Shown here piece after piece: positions 12,301-23,870 of a stretch of DNA of 64,000 nt. The notes beneath the pieces were generated by a model, which saw only the letters and a program-made list of their open reading frames with translations, was not told the origin of the DNA and ran no database searches. Source of the stretch: Atopsyche davidsoni (lineage: Eukaryota > Arthropoda > Insecta > Trichoptera > Hydrobiosidae); contig JAILWY010000013.1 of NCBI GenBank assembly GCA_022113835.1, positions 16,924,501 through 16,988,500 on the forward strand, in the 5' to 3' direction. How positions within the stretch are numbered: position 1 is the first letter of the stretch; the number at the start of each line of letters is the position of its first letter. The translations under genes and the position numbers were made by a program.

Positions 12301-13088
12301 ATATTGATTGATGGAGTATTCGCAAGTTCATAATCAGGACAACCACCTTTTTAACACCTTTTTCACAGCACCTTTTTAATTATTACACCGGCTACAAATT
12401 TAATTGTAGCCGGTGTCTGGCGGATCGATTGCCGACTTTAACTGTCTCTTTGTAGAAAAATGCTCCAACAATGACTGTGGTATCGAATATCTCTAAAACA
12501 AATATAAATTGTAATTAAATAAACTTTAATAAAGTTATAGTGAATAATCAGTTTTTATTTTATTTTAAGGAAGTTTTTGTGGTTTTAACGACTTTGGTAT
12601 TCATTATTTAAATTTATTGTACAATAAAAAATTAATTCCACGACAACTGCAGTTTTATAAAAATAAATGCAAAAACTGCACTAATGCGCAGAATCACGGT
12701 CACTCCCTTGCCGCGTCAATCACACCACTACGTGTTACTGCACAATTACAACACCGAGTGTCAACTGCACAATCACAACACACAACACCGCGTGTTGCCA
12801 TACAATCACACTACCGCGTGTTGCAATCACACCATGGTTTGTTGCTGCACAATCATTTCACCGCCTGCCACCTTGGTACCTCCACCATCATTTATTTTCA
12901 ACCTTGTCAAGAGTGCTCATTCGTAAATAGAAATTAACCATTAACCGCATTAACCAAATAATATTTTCAAAGGACTCATATACAGACATTATTTTTATAA
13001 AAGGCTATTCTGATGAAAATTATTTATTTATTGTTTGCTTCCAGAGTACCGTGAAAAATAATTATTTATTCGAACACAATTTAAACAT
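9310..13088. other. Long AT-rich stretch without a supported gene
   Basis: No recognisable coding sequence. It contains a hairpin at 11481-11528, GC-richer patches near 11820-11890, 12000-12080 and 12190-12260, and a degenerate repeat of a CACAATCACAACACCGCGTG-like unit at about 12735-12850. Frames of 60-106 codons across the latter reflect the repeat. Confidence 0.45.
11481..11528. repeat. Perfect 19-bp inverted repeat, 10-nt loop
   Basis: TTAGATATTTATTTAAATT, a 10-base spacer, then its exact reverse complement. AT-rich, with no flanking duplication seen. Confidence 0.85.
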
Positions 13089-13357
13089 TAAATATTTTTG
13101 ACAGAAAGTACTTGGTGGAATTCCATTTTAATATTTTAAATTTATTAAAATACTTGAGTGATTTTCCCACATGCATAATTTGATTGGTGACCGGTTTCGC
13201 CAACCTTTCATATGGCATTATCAAACAGTAATGCCAAGATGAAAGGTTAGCGAATCTCGTCACCAATTAAATTATGCATGTGGAAAAATCACAAAAAAGT
13301 GTTTATTAATAAAATTAAAATGGAATTCCACCAAGTACACTCTGTCAAAAATATTGA
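13089..13357. mobile_element. Palindromic PLE-tail element
   Basis: Two copies of the PLE-tail repeat face each other tail to tail. Each outer end reads AATATTTTTGACAG inwards, followed by GGTGGAATTCCATTTTA, a CCACATG block and the GGTGACCGGTTTCGCC core. The arms meet around 13220 at GGCATTATCAAACAG. The inner core includes the hammerhead-like motif described at 59901-59945. There is no coding sequence. Confidence 0.85.
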
Positions 13358-13420
13358 TTACTAATATGATCAAAAAACAAAAAAAAGCAGTTTAGTCTCT
13401 ATAGTTTAATAAAATATTGT

Positions 13421-13850
13421 TTAACTTCCATTCCCCCTCGTCCATCCGTGCAGCTGTTCGTATGTATAGTATGTTACACGGAGATTACCAAACGAGATCA
13501 GAAAACATGAACACATTTGTAATGGTTTCAACTCATTCAAATAAATAACTTCAAATTGATCCATTTTCATCGAATTGCCCTCGGAGGCGCGGCTGCAGCG
13601 CGAGTTTAATTGCTTTTTTAAGGAATATGTTTTTCCGATGAGTCGGTTATTCCACCGATGAACAACTTTGTTAATCTTAAAGTAATTGCCGATTCTACCT
13701 CTGATGGTGAACTTGTTCACAATTTTGCTCAAGTTCCGTCCGAGCACTGCAGTCGCCCAGTGAGACATTATAACGAAAAGAGAACGTTACTGCAACACTT
13801 TATTCCTAACTTGAGTACTCAAACGACCCTTTTCTGTCAAATCTAAAAGG
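13421..13850. other. Stretch between two PLE-tail elements, no supported gene
   Basis: A 115-codon frame on the - strand (13421-13768) and a shorter + frame overlap here. Neither shows a recognisable domain, signal peptide or repeat, and I would not call either a gene. Confidence 0.4.
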
Positions 13851-13995
13851 TATTCAATATTTTTGCCAGAGAGTACTAGATGGAATTCCATTTTTATATT
13901 TTAAATATATTTAAATACTTGAGTGATTATTCCACGTGTTAATTTTTATTGGTGACCGGTTTTGTTAACCATTCACATAGGCATTATCAAACTCA
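13851..13995 (-). repeat. PLE-tail repeat, single copy
   Basis: Reads ATTCAATATTTTTGCCAGAG, then GATGGAATTCCATTTT, then TTGGTGACCGGTTTTG and GGCATTATCAAACTCAG. It is a single, non-palindromic unit that includes the hammerhead-like core. Confidence 0.8.
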
Positions 13996-15695
13996 GTTTG
14001 AGATTGTCAAATAATTTTAAAATGTAATTATTCACAGTTGATTAGACGATAAGAAATAAAGTTATATTGTTTTAAAAATTTAAAATACATTAAAACATAC
14101 ATAAAATTAAAGTACGTGTAAAGCAAGTGTAAAATTTAATACATTAGGTTTTTTGGAAAATCCAAAAATAATATTTTTTATAAACGAATTTAATTTCAAA
14201 ATTTACAAATCTCCCTCAAAAGTCTTTCCATTGAATAAATATACTAATAGGACTTTGACAAGTTTTTTTCATCTTGATTATAGGTTATACCTCATTTAAG
14301 TTACTATAAAGAATACAAGCCAAGCATCCCATTCCCACTGTTGCAAGTTTCCTGAGCCAGTCGCGCCCCCGCGCAGGCGGGCCCCTCCCCGAGGTGCGCC
14401 AACTCAAAGTTTAGAGGGTGTTCCCGTAAATTACTAATAAAAAAGAGTATCCGTAACCAATTCACTGCGAGCTGGACTTTCTAAGATAGTACTCGTTCTG
14501 TGGCAGGTCCATCCGACACAAGTTCAACATTAGTTTTAAAGCCTAGATTACTATTATAAAAAGTTTTAACATCGCTTTTTCGATTTACTCAATGCATTTG
14601 ATTATTCTTAAGTTTTTATTCTTCAATAGTTATAACTAAGCATATTATTAAAAATAAGTGACATTTTAATTTACATTCAAACGAATGATCCAAACTCTCA
14701 TCCTCGGATAGCCGCGCCAGAGAACGGTAGAGATTTTACTAGCAAATATTTTTCACCACCCAAAATAGCTACAAGCGCTTATTTAAGTGTAAATTCTGCC
14801 ATATTTGATTAAATTATTCTCATATTCTTGTAAAACGACGAACAGCTCACTGAGGAGATTGAATTCATTTGAAAGTGTCTATTCAATAAATATAGATTAA
14901 AAAATCAAATTATGATATTCGAAAAATAGGTGTATTGCGTGAGGGTTATGCGGCTCTAGCCATTAAGTAGAGATGAGACGTAGTGACTTTTTCTGATGTA
15001 TGTTTTTGAGTTTCAAAGAACCAAAGCGATGTCGCATTTACTGTCTTATATGTAGTTTACACAAGATTTACCTAAAAAAAATCCGTAATAAATCTCAGGG
15101 AACCGACACCTCATAAATACTGCTTTTTCAGTGTTTACCCTCTTTATCCCTCGCAAAGTGGATTTCTTTAAGGCCTTCACGGAGTCCCCCAGCTGTAAAT
15201 TAGTAATAATGAAAGAGTACCAGAAGGCGAGGGTGATCCCGCTTGACCTACGACCCCTACTTTGTCCTCTTTGCAACCTTCTCTCCCTGCAATGGGCTTA
15301 CCTGCGCTTACTTAACCTGTAATTTAACGCCATTTTAATAATTGAAAAAATCAACAAACTTATCAAATAACATCACAATGAAGTTGTGTAGGTATCTACG
15401 AGTTATGCAACTCGTATGAGCTGCATAACTACATAATAGATTAACGAATAAATCCTCCCAATTCTTAATATTACCTAAAGAGGTCTCTGCTACACTTGTC
15501 GACGTAACCAAAAAAGTTAGCAATTTATAATATAAACTTTGTGGAAGAATCTGCTTAAATTCAATTTCCTCAGGGCTTGTAGCAACATTTTTAATATTGC
15601 CTTTATTATTTTCATTCGATTCTAAGCGTTTTCATTTTAAGTTCCACCACCTTGATTAAGCATTACTAAATATGTAAACTAAATAATGAGTGAGC
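13996..15695. other. AT-rich stretch without a supported gene
   Basis: No recognisable coding sequence or element ends. GC-rich patch at about 14340-14400. Short self-complementary segments occur around 15395-15430 (ACGAGTTATGCAACTCGT). Confidence 0.45.
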
Positions 15696-15874
15696 GTTTC
15701 TTAGAGGCTACATAGTTTATTATTATTGTAGACTATTTAGATTTTTGGTGCCACCAATAAAATTATCTAAAAAATCATATAAAAAAAATTATCCGTTTAA
15801 TTTCTAAAATGTAAAAAATTAGTACATATACAAGAGTACTAACTACACACACACACACACACATAGACACACAC

Positions 15875-15912
<38 letters not shown>
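15696..15912 (-). repeat. Dispersed repeat R-C with CA/TA arrays, copy 1
   Basis: Reverse-complement copy of 26160-26371. It contains the unique blocks GTTTCTTAGAGGCTACATAG, TTTTTGGTGCCACCAATAAA and AAAATTAGTACATATACAAG, then a (CA)n run broken by TAGA, then a (TA)n run. Unique part and microsatellite order are both conserved, so the whole unit was copied. The mariner pseudogene is cut off exactly at the TA array. Confidence 0.85.
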
Positions 15913-15917
<5 letters not shown>

Positions 15918-16636
15918 CGGAAGGATTGTTCTTCCTAATTTCTGCAAAGACTTCTGGCAAACAAATGGTCGTGTACCACGTGGAATTAACAGATTTACGA
16001 TTTTCTAGTGGTACAGTAGCCACGTGTCCATCTATACCAAAAAAACAGGCGACCATATGCTTCTAAGTGCTTTTCGCACGAGCAACTTTTGTTAGGTTCG
16101 GCTCATGTTGGAACACCTATACTGTTGATTGTTGCTTAGTTTCGGGATCATATGCATAAATCCAGGATTCATCACCTGTGTAGATATTGTAAACAGCTTT
16201 TGATGCACCACGATTGTATTTTTTTATCATATTTTTGCACCAATCGACACGAGCCTGTTTTTGATCTATTGTCAAGTTTTTTTTGCAAGTCAAGAACAAT
16301 TTTTTTTTGCAGCCAAGTGTTTGTGTAATATCTTATGTTTACTTGTCATACTAATGTCCAAGGACGCCTCTATCTCTGGATATGTAACATGATGATCTTG
16401 CTTTATAAGTTCACGCACTACGTCGATGTTTCGTAGCACAACAACTGATTTAGGCCGACCATCTTTAATTTCGTCCGTGAGCATACGACGTCCACGATTA
16501 AACTCATTAAACCAGTGATACACAGTGATCTTTGATGGTGTTCGATTTCCAAAAGTCGAACTGAGTTGATCAATGCTCTGCTGTTGAGTTCATCATAATA
16601 AATCATCGCACGAAAATTTTCTCGAGTTAAATCCAT
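15913..16636 (-). pseudogene. Mariner-like transposase, truncated and frameshifted
   Basis: Read on the - strand from MDLTRENFRAMIYYDEL at 16636. A frameshift follows, then TVYHWFNEFNRGRR and EIKDGRPKSVV, the helix-turn-helix and linker region of a mariner. A second shift comes before LTIDQKQARVDWC and YTGDESWIYAYDPE, which holds the first catalytic Asp. Then GIDGHVATVPLENR and YTTICLPEVFAEIRK, after which the frame runs into a TA array. The second and third catalytic Asp and the C-terminus are absent. Several stops and shifts make it a dead copy. Confidence 0.85.
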
Positions 16637-16833
16637 TGTGATAATGACACGCAATTTTTAAAATCGCGCAACACAATGAAAACAATTTATTGACTCATTG
16701 AAATAAACTCATTCTACAGCCAAAGAGTCCCATTTTCAAATGTAATAATTACTTTTTAAATATTATTTATGTAGTGGTCAGTTCCAGATACTTAAATAGC
16801 AGCCTATGTATATATATATATATATATATATAA

Positions 16834-17676
16834 TCTACTATAATAATAGCCATTGTGTGTGGGTGGGTGTGTATGTTTCATTTTTTGCTTCTCTATAGAA
16901 TATCTTGAAAGATACAACGCTGATTTTTTGCACGTAAGTTTAGTAAATTTTTTCGCAGCTATGTGCCGAATTTCAAGACGATAGGATAATATTTTTATTT
17001 ATAAACTAATTTAATAAGACTATGAAATATGCTTTAGCGAGTTTCAATATGAACGAATCTTAGGATTTTATTGTTGAGAATTTCAAATTTAGAACTTTTA
17101 CAAAAAAACAAATTTTGATGCTTCTAAGAAACTTTCAGTGTATGTCAGTTTGACACAAGTACTATCTTTATAGTTATCTTTATAGTTACCATAGTTATCT
17201 TAAAACGTGTGTGTGTATCAACATCGAGACAAACAGAAGTAACAATAAGACAACTCACACAGGAGCGTTTGATAGCGATTACTGCACACAATTGTGGATT
17301 AATGAATGTGACCTGTCGATTCTGCAATGCTTTAAATTTTCAAGCAGAAAATATATATATCCCGGTATATTTAAAGGATATTATGTCAAATCCAGAAAAT
17401 ATTTATAATGGAAATTTCAAAAGAAAAATAAGATCATACAATAACAGTATATCTTTTGCATCAATGGGAGCTAAATTAACAGGTCCAGTGGCAGAATCAG
17501 GGCCACTCTGCTTCAAAATTCAAGGCCAAATATATCACAGAACTTCGCACCTTCATCCAACTGATGGTACAAAACGAAAGCTTACGAAAGATTCATCTTA
17601 TTGTCAGCCAAAAATATGTTCAAACACTATTGCATCGTTCATCGAATACGTCATTTTATGACGGCTACATTTCTCG
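16834..17676 (+). mobile_element. Nonautonomous Helitron, family H2, copy 1
   Basis: The 5' end is TCTACTATAATAATAGCC, as in the second copy (34394-35504, inverted). The 3' end has a CGTCATTTTATGACG hairpin followed about 10 bases later by CTCG, a mutated form of the Helitron CTAG terminus (the second copy has CTAG). It carries part of a Helitron replicase gene. A (TA)n array precedes it. Confidence 0.8.
17215..17661 (+). pseudogene. Helitron Rep/helicase N-terminal fragment
   Basis: One frame reads RQLTQERLIAITAHNCGLMN, then YLKDIMSN, IRSYNNSISFASMGAKL, GPLCFKIQGQIYHRTSHL and HPTDGTKRKL. These are hallmarks of the region just upstream of the HUH Rep domain in animal Helitron proteins. The segment with the Rep two-His motif and the helicase is absent. 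Compared with the 34.4-35.1 kb copy, an internal stretch before YLKDIMSN is deleted. Confidence 0.8.
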
Positions 17677-19153
17677 TTTAATATATATAATAAAAAATAC
17701 AAACCGTATGAAATAAAGACAAATTTCATAAATTGCTAATTTATTAGGTACCATCGGGTGCATAGTAGAAATCCCTATAATAATCCATTTATTTCACATG
17801 TTTAACAAGTCGTTTAATCCCTTCACAAAGCAGTATTTCATTTAAACCGAAAAATATAATGTGAATAATAATTTGATATGTGACTTCTGCTGAAACCATA
17901 AGCGCTGACATCGCTTGTTTGATTCCGCAAAAGAAATATGATTTTCACAACGCCGTTCTGAAATTGCTTTCAAGATTAATTTCAAAAGGCTCGTAGTACA
18001 CAACGCGCCTTACATAGAAATTTAAAATCACATTTGCTGGAAGGCGGTCCTACCGTCATATAGGAACATAAAAAAAAACCCTTTCCAGGGTGTCTCTATT
18101 GGAGAGTTTTATTATTTCAAAATATTATAGCCATTGTTATAACATAAGTTTTTTCTTAATTTTTTATTATTGGTGTACTTTTCTCGTGTTTAATCACTTT
18201 ACAAATCTTATCAAACTGAAAAACAGCATAGACAATCACAGTACAAAGTTAGGGTTGATCGGTAGAGACATTCGGAAGTCGGATGGTCAAAGGAAAGTCT
18301 ACCGCATGACAGCGTGAACAATCAGAGCCAGAGACAGAGCCCCGCTTGCCATCTCCACAGCCACATTCCCTTTCATTGATAACGAAAAGACAGTGGTCAC
18401 CATCAATTAATCAAATGAATTTTATAGAAAAAATCGTCCTTCTTTAAACACAATAAATAATTGAATACCTGTATTATTTCAGATCTATAGCAAAAACATT
18501 TTTCTCGATAGTTTAAATCCTAAATATATATATTTTTTTAAATATTCATTAAATTGTATAACGTTTATTTTAAATACAATTGAATAATAATACAACGAGT
18601 ATTCAAATGTGTTTTAATGCTGTTATCAATGTGATCAAAAACCCGTATGGCACTGCACAGCCCCTCGCAAGCCGCTAGATATCTCCGAGAGAGACTGTTC
18701 CAGAGACGCCTTGCAAACATGCACATATCTCGTCTTTTTGAAGACATTGATTTCTAGGTATCATCCCTTAGTGGCGTGTCATGAAATTAAATAAAATATG
18801 TTATATTTTTCCCCCGTGAATCTCGGATATTGTTACAGAAAATACTTTGTTAGGAAACAGGTGGTTTTGATAGAAAACGTGCTTACCATGCAAAGTACCA
18901 AATTATGCTTGAAGTTAGTTTGTAGATACATTAGACACAAAAAAAATAATTTCGTTGGAGAAAACCTTAATAGTGCAAAAGTATAATGTAAAACGCTTTT
19001 TTGGCGAATATTAAAAAAACCTAATGTTTTATGAAATAAAAAGCAACAAATATCTATTCTAAAAAATTTACATTCGTCGTTTGAACAAAAGCTGGTATTT
19101 TTAATGTGTGATATGTGCACATTTTTGACAAGTCTCCCCGGGCTCAGTAATCT
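17677..19153. other. AT-rich stretch without a supported gene
   Basis: No recognisable protein, element terminus or RNA gene. Frames up to 95 codons near 18.8-19.1 kb have no domain features. Confidence 0.5.
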
Positions 19154-19999
19154 CTAACGTGTCCTGACGTGCCCCCCGCGCAGTGGTTCCCTGGGGCGAC
19201 CCCGCATAGTTATCCCCTGACGTGCCCCCCGCGCAGTGGTTCCCTGGGGCGACCCCGCATAGTTATCCCCTGACGTGCCCCCCGCGCAGTGGTTCCCTGG
19301 GGCGACCCCGCATAGTTATCCCCTGACGTGCCCCCCGCGCAGTGGTTCCCTGGGGCGACCCCGCATAGTTATCCCCTGACGTGCCCCCCGCGCAGTGGTT
19401 CCCTGGGGCGACCCCGCATAGTTATCCCCTGACGTGCCCCCCGCGCAGTGGTTTCCTGGCGCGACCCCGCACAGTTGTCCCCTGACGTGCCCCCCGCGTA
19501 GTGGTTCCCTGGCGCGACCCCGCATAGTTATCCCCTGACGTGCCCCCCGCGCAGTGGTTCCCTGGGGCGACCCCGCATAGTTATCCCCTGACGTGCCCCC
19601 CGCGCAGTGGTTTCCTGGCGCGACCCCGCACAGTTGTCCCCTGACGTGCCCCCCGCGTAGTGGTTTCCTGGCGCGACCCCGCACAGTTGTCCCCTGACGT
19701 GCCCCCCGCGCAGTGGTTCCCTGGCGCGACCCCGCATAGTTATCCCCTGACGTGCCCCCCGCGCAGTGGTTCCCTGGGGCGACCCCGCATAGTTATCCCC
19801 TGACGTGCCCCCCGCGCAGTGGTTTCCTGGCGCGACCCCGCACAGTTGTCCCCTGACGTGCCCCCCGCGTAGTGGTTTCCTGGCGCGACCCCGCACAGTT
19901 GTCCCCTGACGTGCCCCCCGCGCAGTGGTTCCCTGGCGCGACCCCCGCATAGTTATCCCCTGACGTGCCCCCCGCGCAGTGGTTCCCTGGCGCAACCCG
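19154..19999. repeat. 53-bp GC-rich minisatellite, about 16 units
   Basis: Tandem 53-bp units built around CCTGACGTGCCCCCCGCGCAG, shortened here to its parts GACGTGCCCCCCGCG and GGTTCCCTGGGGCGACC. Two main variants alternate: one with CTGGGGCGACC...GCATAGTTATC, the other with CTGGCGCGACC...GCACAGTTGTC. The first five units are identical, while later units follow a repeating four-unit order. Long - strand frames run through it because 53 is not a multiple of three and the unit lacks stops on that strand. They are not evidence of a protein. Confidence 0.95.
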
Positions 20000-20139
20000 C
20001 ATACACGCTGTAGATTATCACCATTTCGTCATTTCGATGGATCTTTATTTATGATTGTCTGTTTTACGCGGTGCTTCTTTCCAAATTTTGAAAAACAAAT
20101 TTGCATGTTTTTTGATATCTATTATCACCGTGCCACTAC

Positions 20140-20161
20140 AATAGGCTGTAAACAGCCTATT
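20140..20161. repeat. Small perfect hairpin
   Basis: AATAGGCTG, TAAA loop, CAGCCTATT. Nine perfect base pairs. Confidence 0.8.
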
Positions 20162-20164
20162 AAA

Positions 20165-20213
20165 ACTAGTTAAAAAAACTAACTAACTAACTAGTTTTTA
20201 ACTAGTTAAAACT
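20165..20213. repeat. ACTAGTT inverted/tandem repeat
   Basis: Two AACTAGTT-containing arms face each other around a (AACT)n run (AACTAACTAACTAACTAG). It sits directly beside the hairpin at 20140-20161. Confidence 0.7.
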
Positions 20214-21440
20214 CCACGAAGAGGTAAGAACAAATAAACAACAGTATATAGCATGATAAAATTATAGATAATCCTGAATTTAGCTTGTGCCTTTCAGTGT
20301 GGATTTTTATGGTCATAATATGATATATCTTAAGAATGCTGTATTGAAGTAACTGTATAAAATAAATTTTCATAAACTACAAGTTCCATCTGTCAATAAT
20401 AATTCAATAGCTTCCAATTTAATTTATTCAAACTATCAATTATGATTTGTATAAAATATCCTATTACTCAATACTAATTACTATATTACTCTTATTATAA
20501 TATCAAAATATACAGTTATCCAAAAAAATTCCACTCAATGAAGTGTGTTTGGAAAGATTCGGAAAGACAAGTAAGGCCTTTAATGATACACTTAGTGATG
20601 ACGACTCCGTTAAGTATTTTTCTTTTTTTCGAAGGCTTTAGCAGCTGATTAATTTCGTCTGGTTTAATTCACGAATTCACCAAAGGTTCGCGAATATGGT
20701 TGAAAAGTGACGATCCTCAAACATGAGTCTCAACTAGTGTCACAAACTAGTGGGCTCTATTTCTTTACTTTAAACTTTAATTCTGCGGTCTTGATGTCAA
20801 TGTGATTTATGTCAACTCGACGAGCAACGACAACGGGGGGTTGGTAAGGTTGAATCTATCACATGGACATCGTGGCTTTGGTATCGATTGACCTTGTCGA
20901 CAAACGTTATAAAATTAACTTCAGTTTTTTAAAATAAAAAAGATCGGTTTTTTAAAAAAGACGTTTAGTACTTGCACATGTGCAAGGCTGGAATACAATA
21001 AAATATCCGTGAGAAGGGTAGACTTTATAATTACATATTTCTTAAATATGTCAAATAAATCATGGTTTTATTGGAAACTGTATGCTTACAAATTCAAAGT
21101 CAATTTAATTCTAGAACTTAAAACAATACCTTAGTAATATAAAAGTTTTCCATAATTGAGGGGTGTACCCTGGTCGTCTCGTTACACAAATATAAAATTA
21201 AACTTGCATAAACCGCGTATCGGACTTCAAATATGTGCATGTTCATAATCCAAGACAGAAAGTTTTGCATATGGGAATGCTTTTGGAAATTAAATGTGAA
21301 CCTATAATATTCTTAGGAATTCCCTTGATATATGCTGGTTTTCTGCAAGACATTTTCTAGCTTAATGAGCATCTTGCAAATATAAATCATGTCTTACTCT
21401 AAGATATAACTACATGCTCCGATTTTTCTCTTCAGTAAAT

Positions 21441-21591
21441 TAATATTTTAAATAAAATACTCGAGTAATTTATCCACATGTTTTCGCCAATTTTTCACGT
21501 TGGCATTATAAAACTGAGTATAACTCAAGTATTTTATTAAAAATATTAAATTGTAATTCCTCCGAGTACTCTCTGTCAATAATATTGATTA
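21441..21591. mobile_element. Palindromic PLE-tail element with 13-bp target duplication
   Basis: The left arm is truncated and starts at the TAATATTTTAAATAAAATAC block. The right arm is complete to CTCTGTCAATAATATTG. The arms meet at CACGTTGGCATTATAAAACTG. The flanks CTCTTCAGTAAAT at 21428-21440 and 21592-21604 are identical, a 13-bp target-site duplication that defines the insertion precisely. Confidence 0.85.
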
Positions 21592-21604
21592 CTCTTCAGT
21601 AAAT

Positions 21605-22755
21605 CACATTTTTAGTAGGTGTATTTTTGAGGAGAATGGAAATGTTAGTTTAAATTCAGAATTAAATACTTTATACATCGTTATCATTATCACTGTCTGC
21701 TGATAATTGATGTTTGATTTACGAGTAATTATGAATAAGTTTTAATAAATGAATTCCATTGAAATAACAAACCCTATGTACGGAGTCATTTTTTGACGAT
21801 TTCGTAAAAATCACATCTAATTAATATATAATAGTTCCAAGTAATGTGACATTTGTGGTAACCTCGATTTTCTTCAAATTTTGAATTAGATTAATAACTT
21901 TCATAATTATAGACTAAATCCGATCACATTCCTTTGCTGACAAGACAAGTGTTTCCCTACCATTTGGAGGTTCAAAAAATCCTCATAGTTAATCAAGAAC
22001 TCCACCCTTGGTTGGTTATTATTGTTTTTACGTTTCTATGATATTCTTGTTATATGATTTTAAGTTTCACGTGTGACAAATCTACAAAATAAAACTTATA
22101 TTTTTGATCTGGTAATTATCTTGTGAAATCCATGAACTTTTGATACAAAACGCCAGATTTGTGATACGGTTGTTGCGATGCCTCAACTCAAATTTTGTGA
22201 TAGAGAAGTCTTAAAAACTGAAAGGCAGTCAAATAACAAAATGACTTTTGTTCGTTGATAACCACACTGTCTTAAACATCAGTTTCTGTCTAGTAATAGC
22301 ATATTTTTGAATTTAATATATATTTGTTTACTTTGGCTTACAGTAACTTAAACATAAGAGATTATTATGGAGAAACATTTTTCACACTAGACAAACCAAA
22401 CACTCGTACACTCGCATTTTAATCAGCAGATTCAAATATTAACTGCCTCCATCATGGGCGGATTTAATCTCTGTGTTCACAGTAGCACAATACCGCTTCC
22501 AATTGCGCAAGCGTTGTAAAATAATAAATTTGGTAATATATGCAACGCGAGAGCAACGGACGGAACAAATAATTTGTTCTTTATGCGCTTCGATACCGGT
22601 CCCTGGAGATGCCCATTGCTGTATTATCACTCGAAATGCAAAGTCGCGTCGACTGCATTTTCCGTGCCGACTATACTAAAAAAATCTAAAAGTGCTAAAA
22701 TATTCCACTATTTTGCAAATTTTTTCTCGAATTCGATTATGTCTTTTGACTGAAT
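21605..22755. other. AT-rich stretch without a supported gene
   Basis: No recognisable coding sequence or element ends up to the start of the R1-like fragment. Confidence 0.5.
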
Positions 22756-22756
22756 C

Positions 22757-23756
22757 CAGAGCAAGTGTAAGGCCAATCTGAACGAGGCGCTGCGGAGGGT
22801 CGCTCAGGCACTGGGAGACCATCACCTGGAGCTGGCAGCGCATAAAACCAAAGCGGTAATGCTCGTAGGAAGACGCAAGTACGAGCCGCCGCACATCACC
22901 GTCGGAGACGCGGTAATAATACCGCAGAAATCGGTCCGATACCTAGGCGTGTACTTTGGCAGCTCCCTCAAGTACACGGATCACATCCGCAGAGCCGCGG
23001 AGAAAGCCGCAGGAACCACCATCGCGCTGTCGAGGATCCTGTTGAATGTGCAGGGTCCACAGCAAAGAAAGCGGAGGCTGCTCGCTAGTGTGGCCCAATC
23101 GCAGATACTCTTCGGTGCTGAGGTGTGGGCGCCGACCATGAAGGTGGTCCACTATCGAAACACGCTGTCGAGAATATGCGGGTAGCAAACGGTATCGGCC
23201 GATGCGGCGCTCGTACTCGCGGGAATTCTGCCGATCGACCTTCTCACAGAAGAACGAAAGGCCATCTACGAAGACGCAGAAGACCGTGACACCGCGCGCG
23301 CAAACGCGAGGGCAACCACGATACGCAAGTGGCAAGATGGCTGGAGCGAGTCACTGAAGAGGCGATGGACGTAGAAGTTAATCCCGGTCCTCGCCCCTTG
23401 GATCTACCGCACCCACGGTCAGTTCATGTACCGGCTGACCCAACTCCTCACCGGGCACGGCTGCCTCGGCAGCTATCTGGTGAGAATAGGCCGGTCGGCG
23501 AGTGCACGTTGCCCGCTCTGCGACGACGACGTTGACGACGCAGAGCACACGCTGTTCAAGTGCTGCGCGACGGAATCGGAGAGATGGCGGCTGCGTTGCA
23601 GGGGCTGGCGTAATATGGACGACGGAGGGACTAGTTCCGTCCATGTTGGCACGCAGAACGGCTTGGGACGCAGCCACGGACTTCTGCGAGAAGGTCCAGC
23701 GAAAGAAGGAGGAGCTGGAGAGGGCTCGACAAACGAGCCCCTCCCATCCACCGTGA
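22757..23756 (+). pseudogene. R1-like LINE ORF2 C-terminal fragment
   Basis: Reads SKCKANLNEALRRVAQALG, then HKTKAVMLVGRRK, then VRYLGVYFGSSLKYTDHI, the end of the reverse transcriptase (thumb) and following region of R1/LOA-group LINEs. Continuing in one frame are two stops, at 23183-23185 and 23372-23374. Between and after them come SADAALVLAGILPIDLL, TRKW-like text and FMYRLTQLLTGHGCLGSYL. The zinc-knuckle CPLCDDDVDDAEHTLFKC follows. A frameshift near 23600-23640 moves the C-terminus (TAWDAATDFCEKVQRKKEEL) into another frame. The palm domain and endonuclease are absent: a 5'-truncated dead copy. Its GC content is far above its surroundings. Confidence 0.85.
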
Positions 23757-23870
23757 CCAAGCCTTCGTCTTCATGCTTCCTGTAGAGGGGGTAAGTCACG
23801 GAGACGAAAGATTCGTTTGAATGCAATATGCTGCCTCTTCCCCCTTTACAGGAATGCAGCATATATACAG
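23757..23870 (+). mobile_element. 3' untranslated tail of the R1-like copy
   Basis: GC-rich text with two related blocks, TGCTGCCTCTTCCCC and an inverted GGGGGTAAGTCAC-type segment, continues after the reading frame. The exact 3' end is not marked by a poly(A) run and is only estimated. Confidence 0.4.

Larger units (their letters stand above)
20000..21440. other. AT-rich stretch without a supported gene
   Basis: No coding sequence recognised. It contains the hairpins listed at 20140-20161 and 20165-20213. Confidence 0.5.

Noticed and set aside
13421..13768. 115-codon - strand frame as a small gene
   Set aside because: No recognisable motif, no start context, and it lies between two PLE-tail elements. 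Left as unexplained.
16800..16830. TA array as part of Helitron H2
   Set aside because: The other H2 copy starts at TCTACTATAATAATAG without the array, so the array is flanking sequence.
19316..20002. Long - strand frames (up to 155 codons) with Gly/Arg/Thr-rich repeats
   Set aside because: They read through the 53-bp minisatellite in rotating frames. Unit length is not a multiple of three, and no non-repeat coding sequence adjoins.
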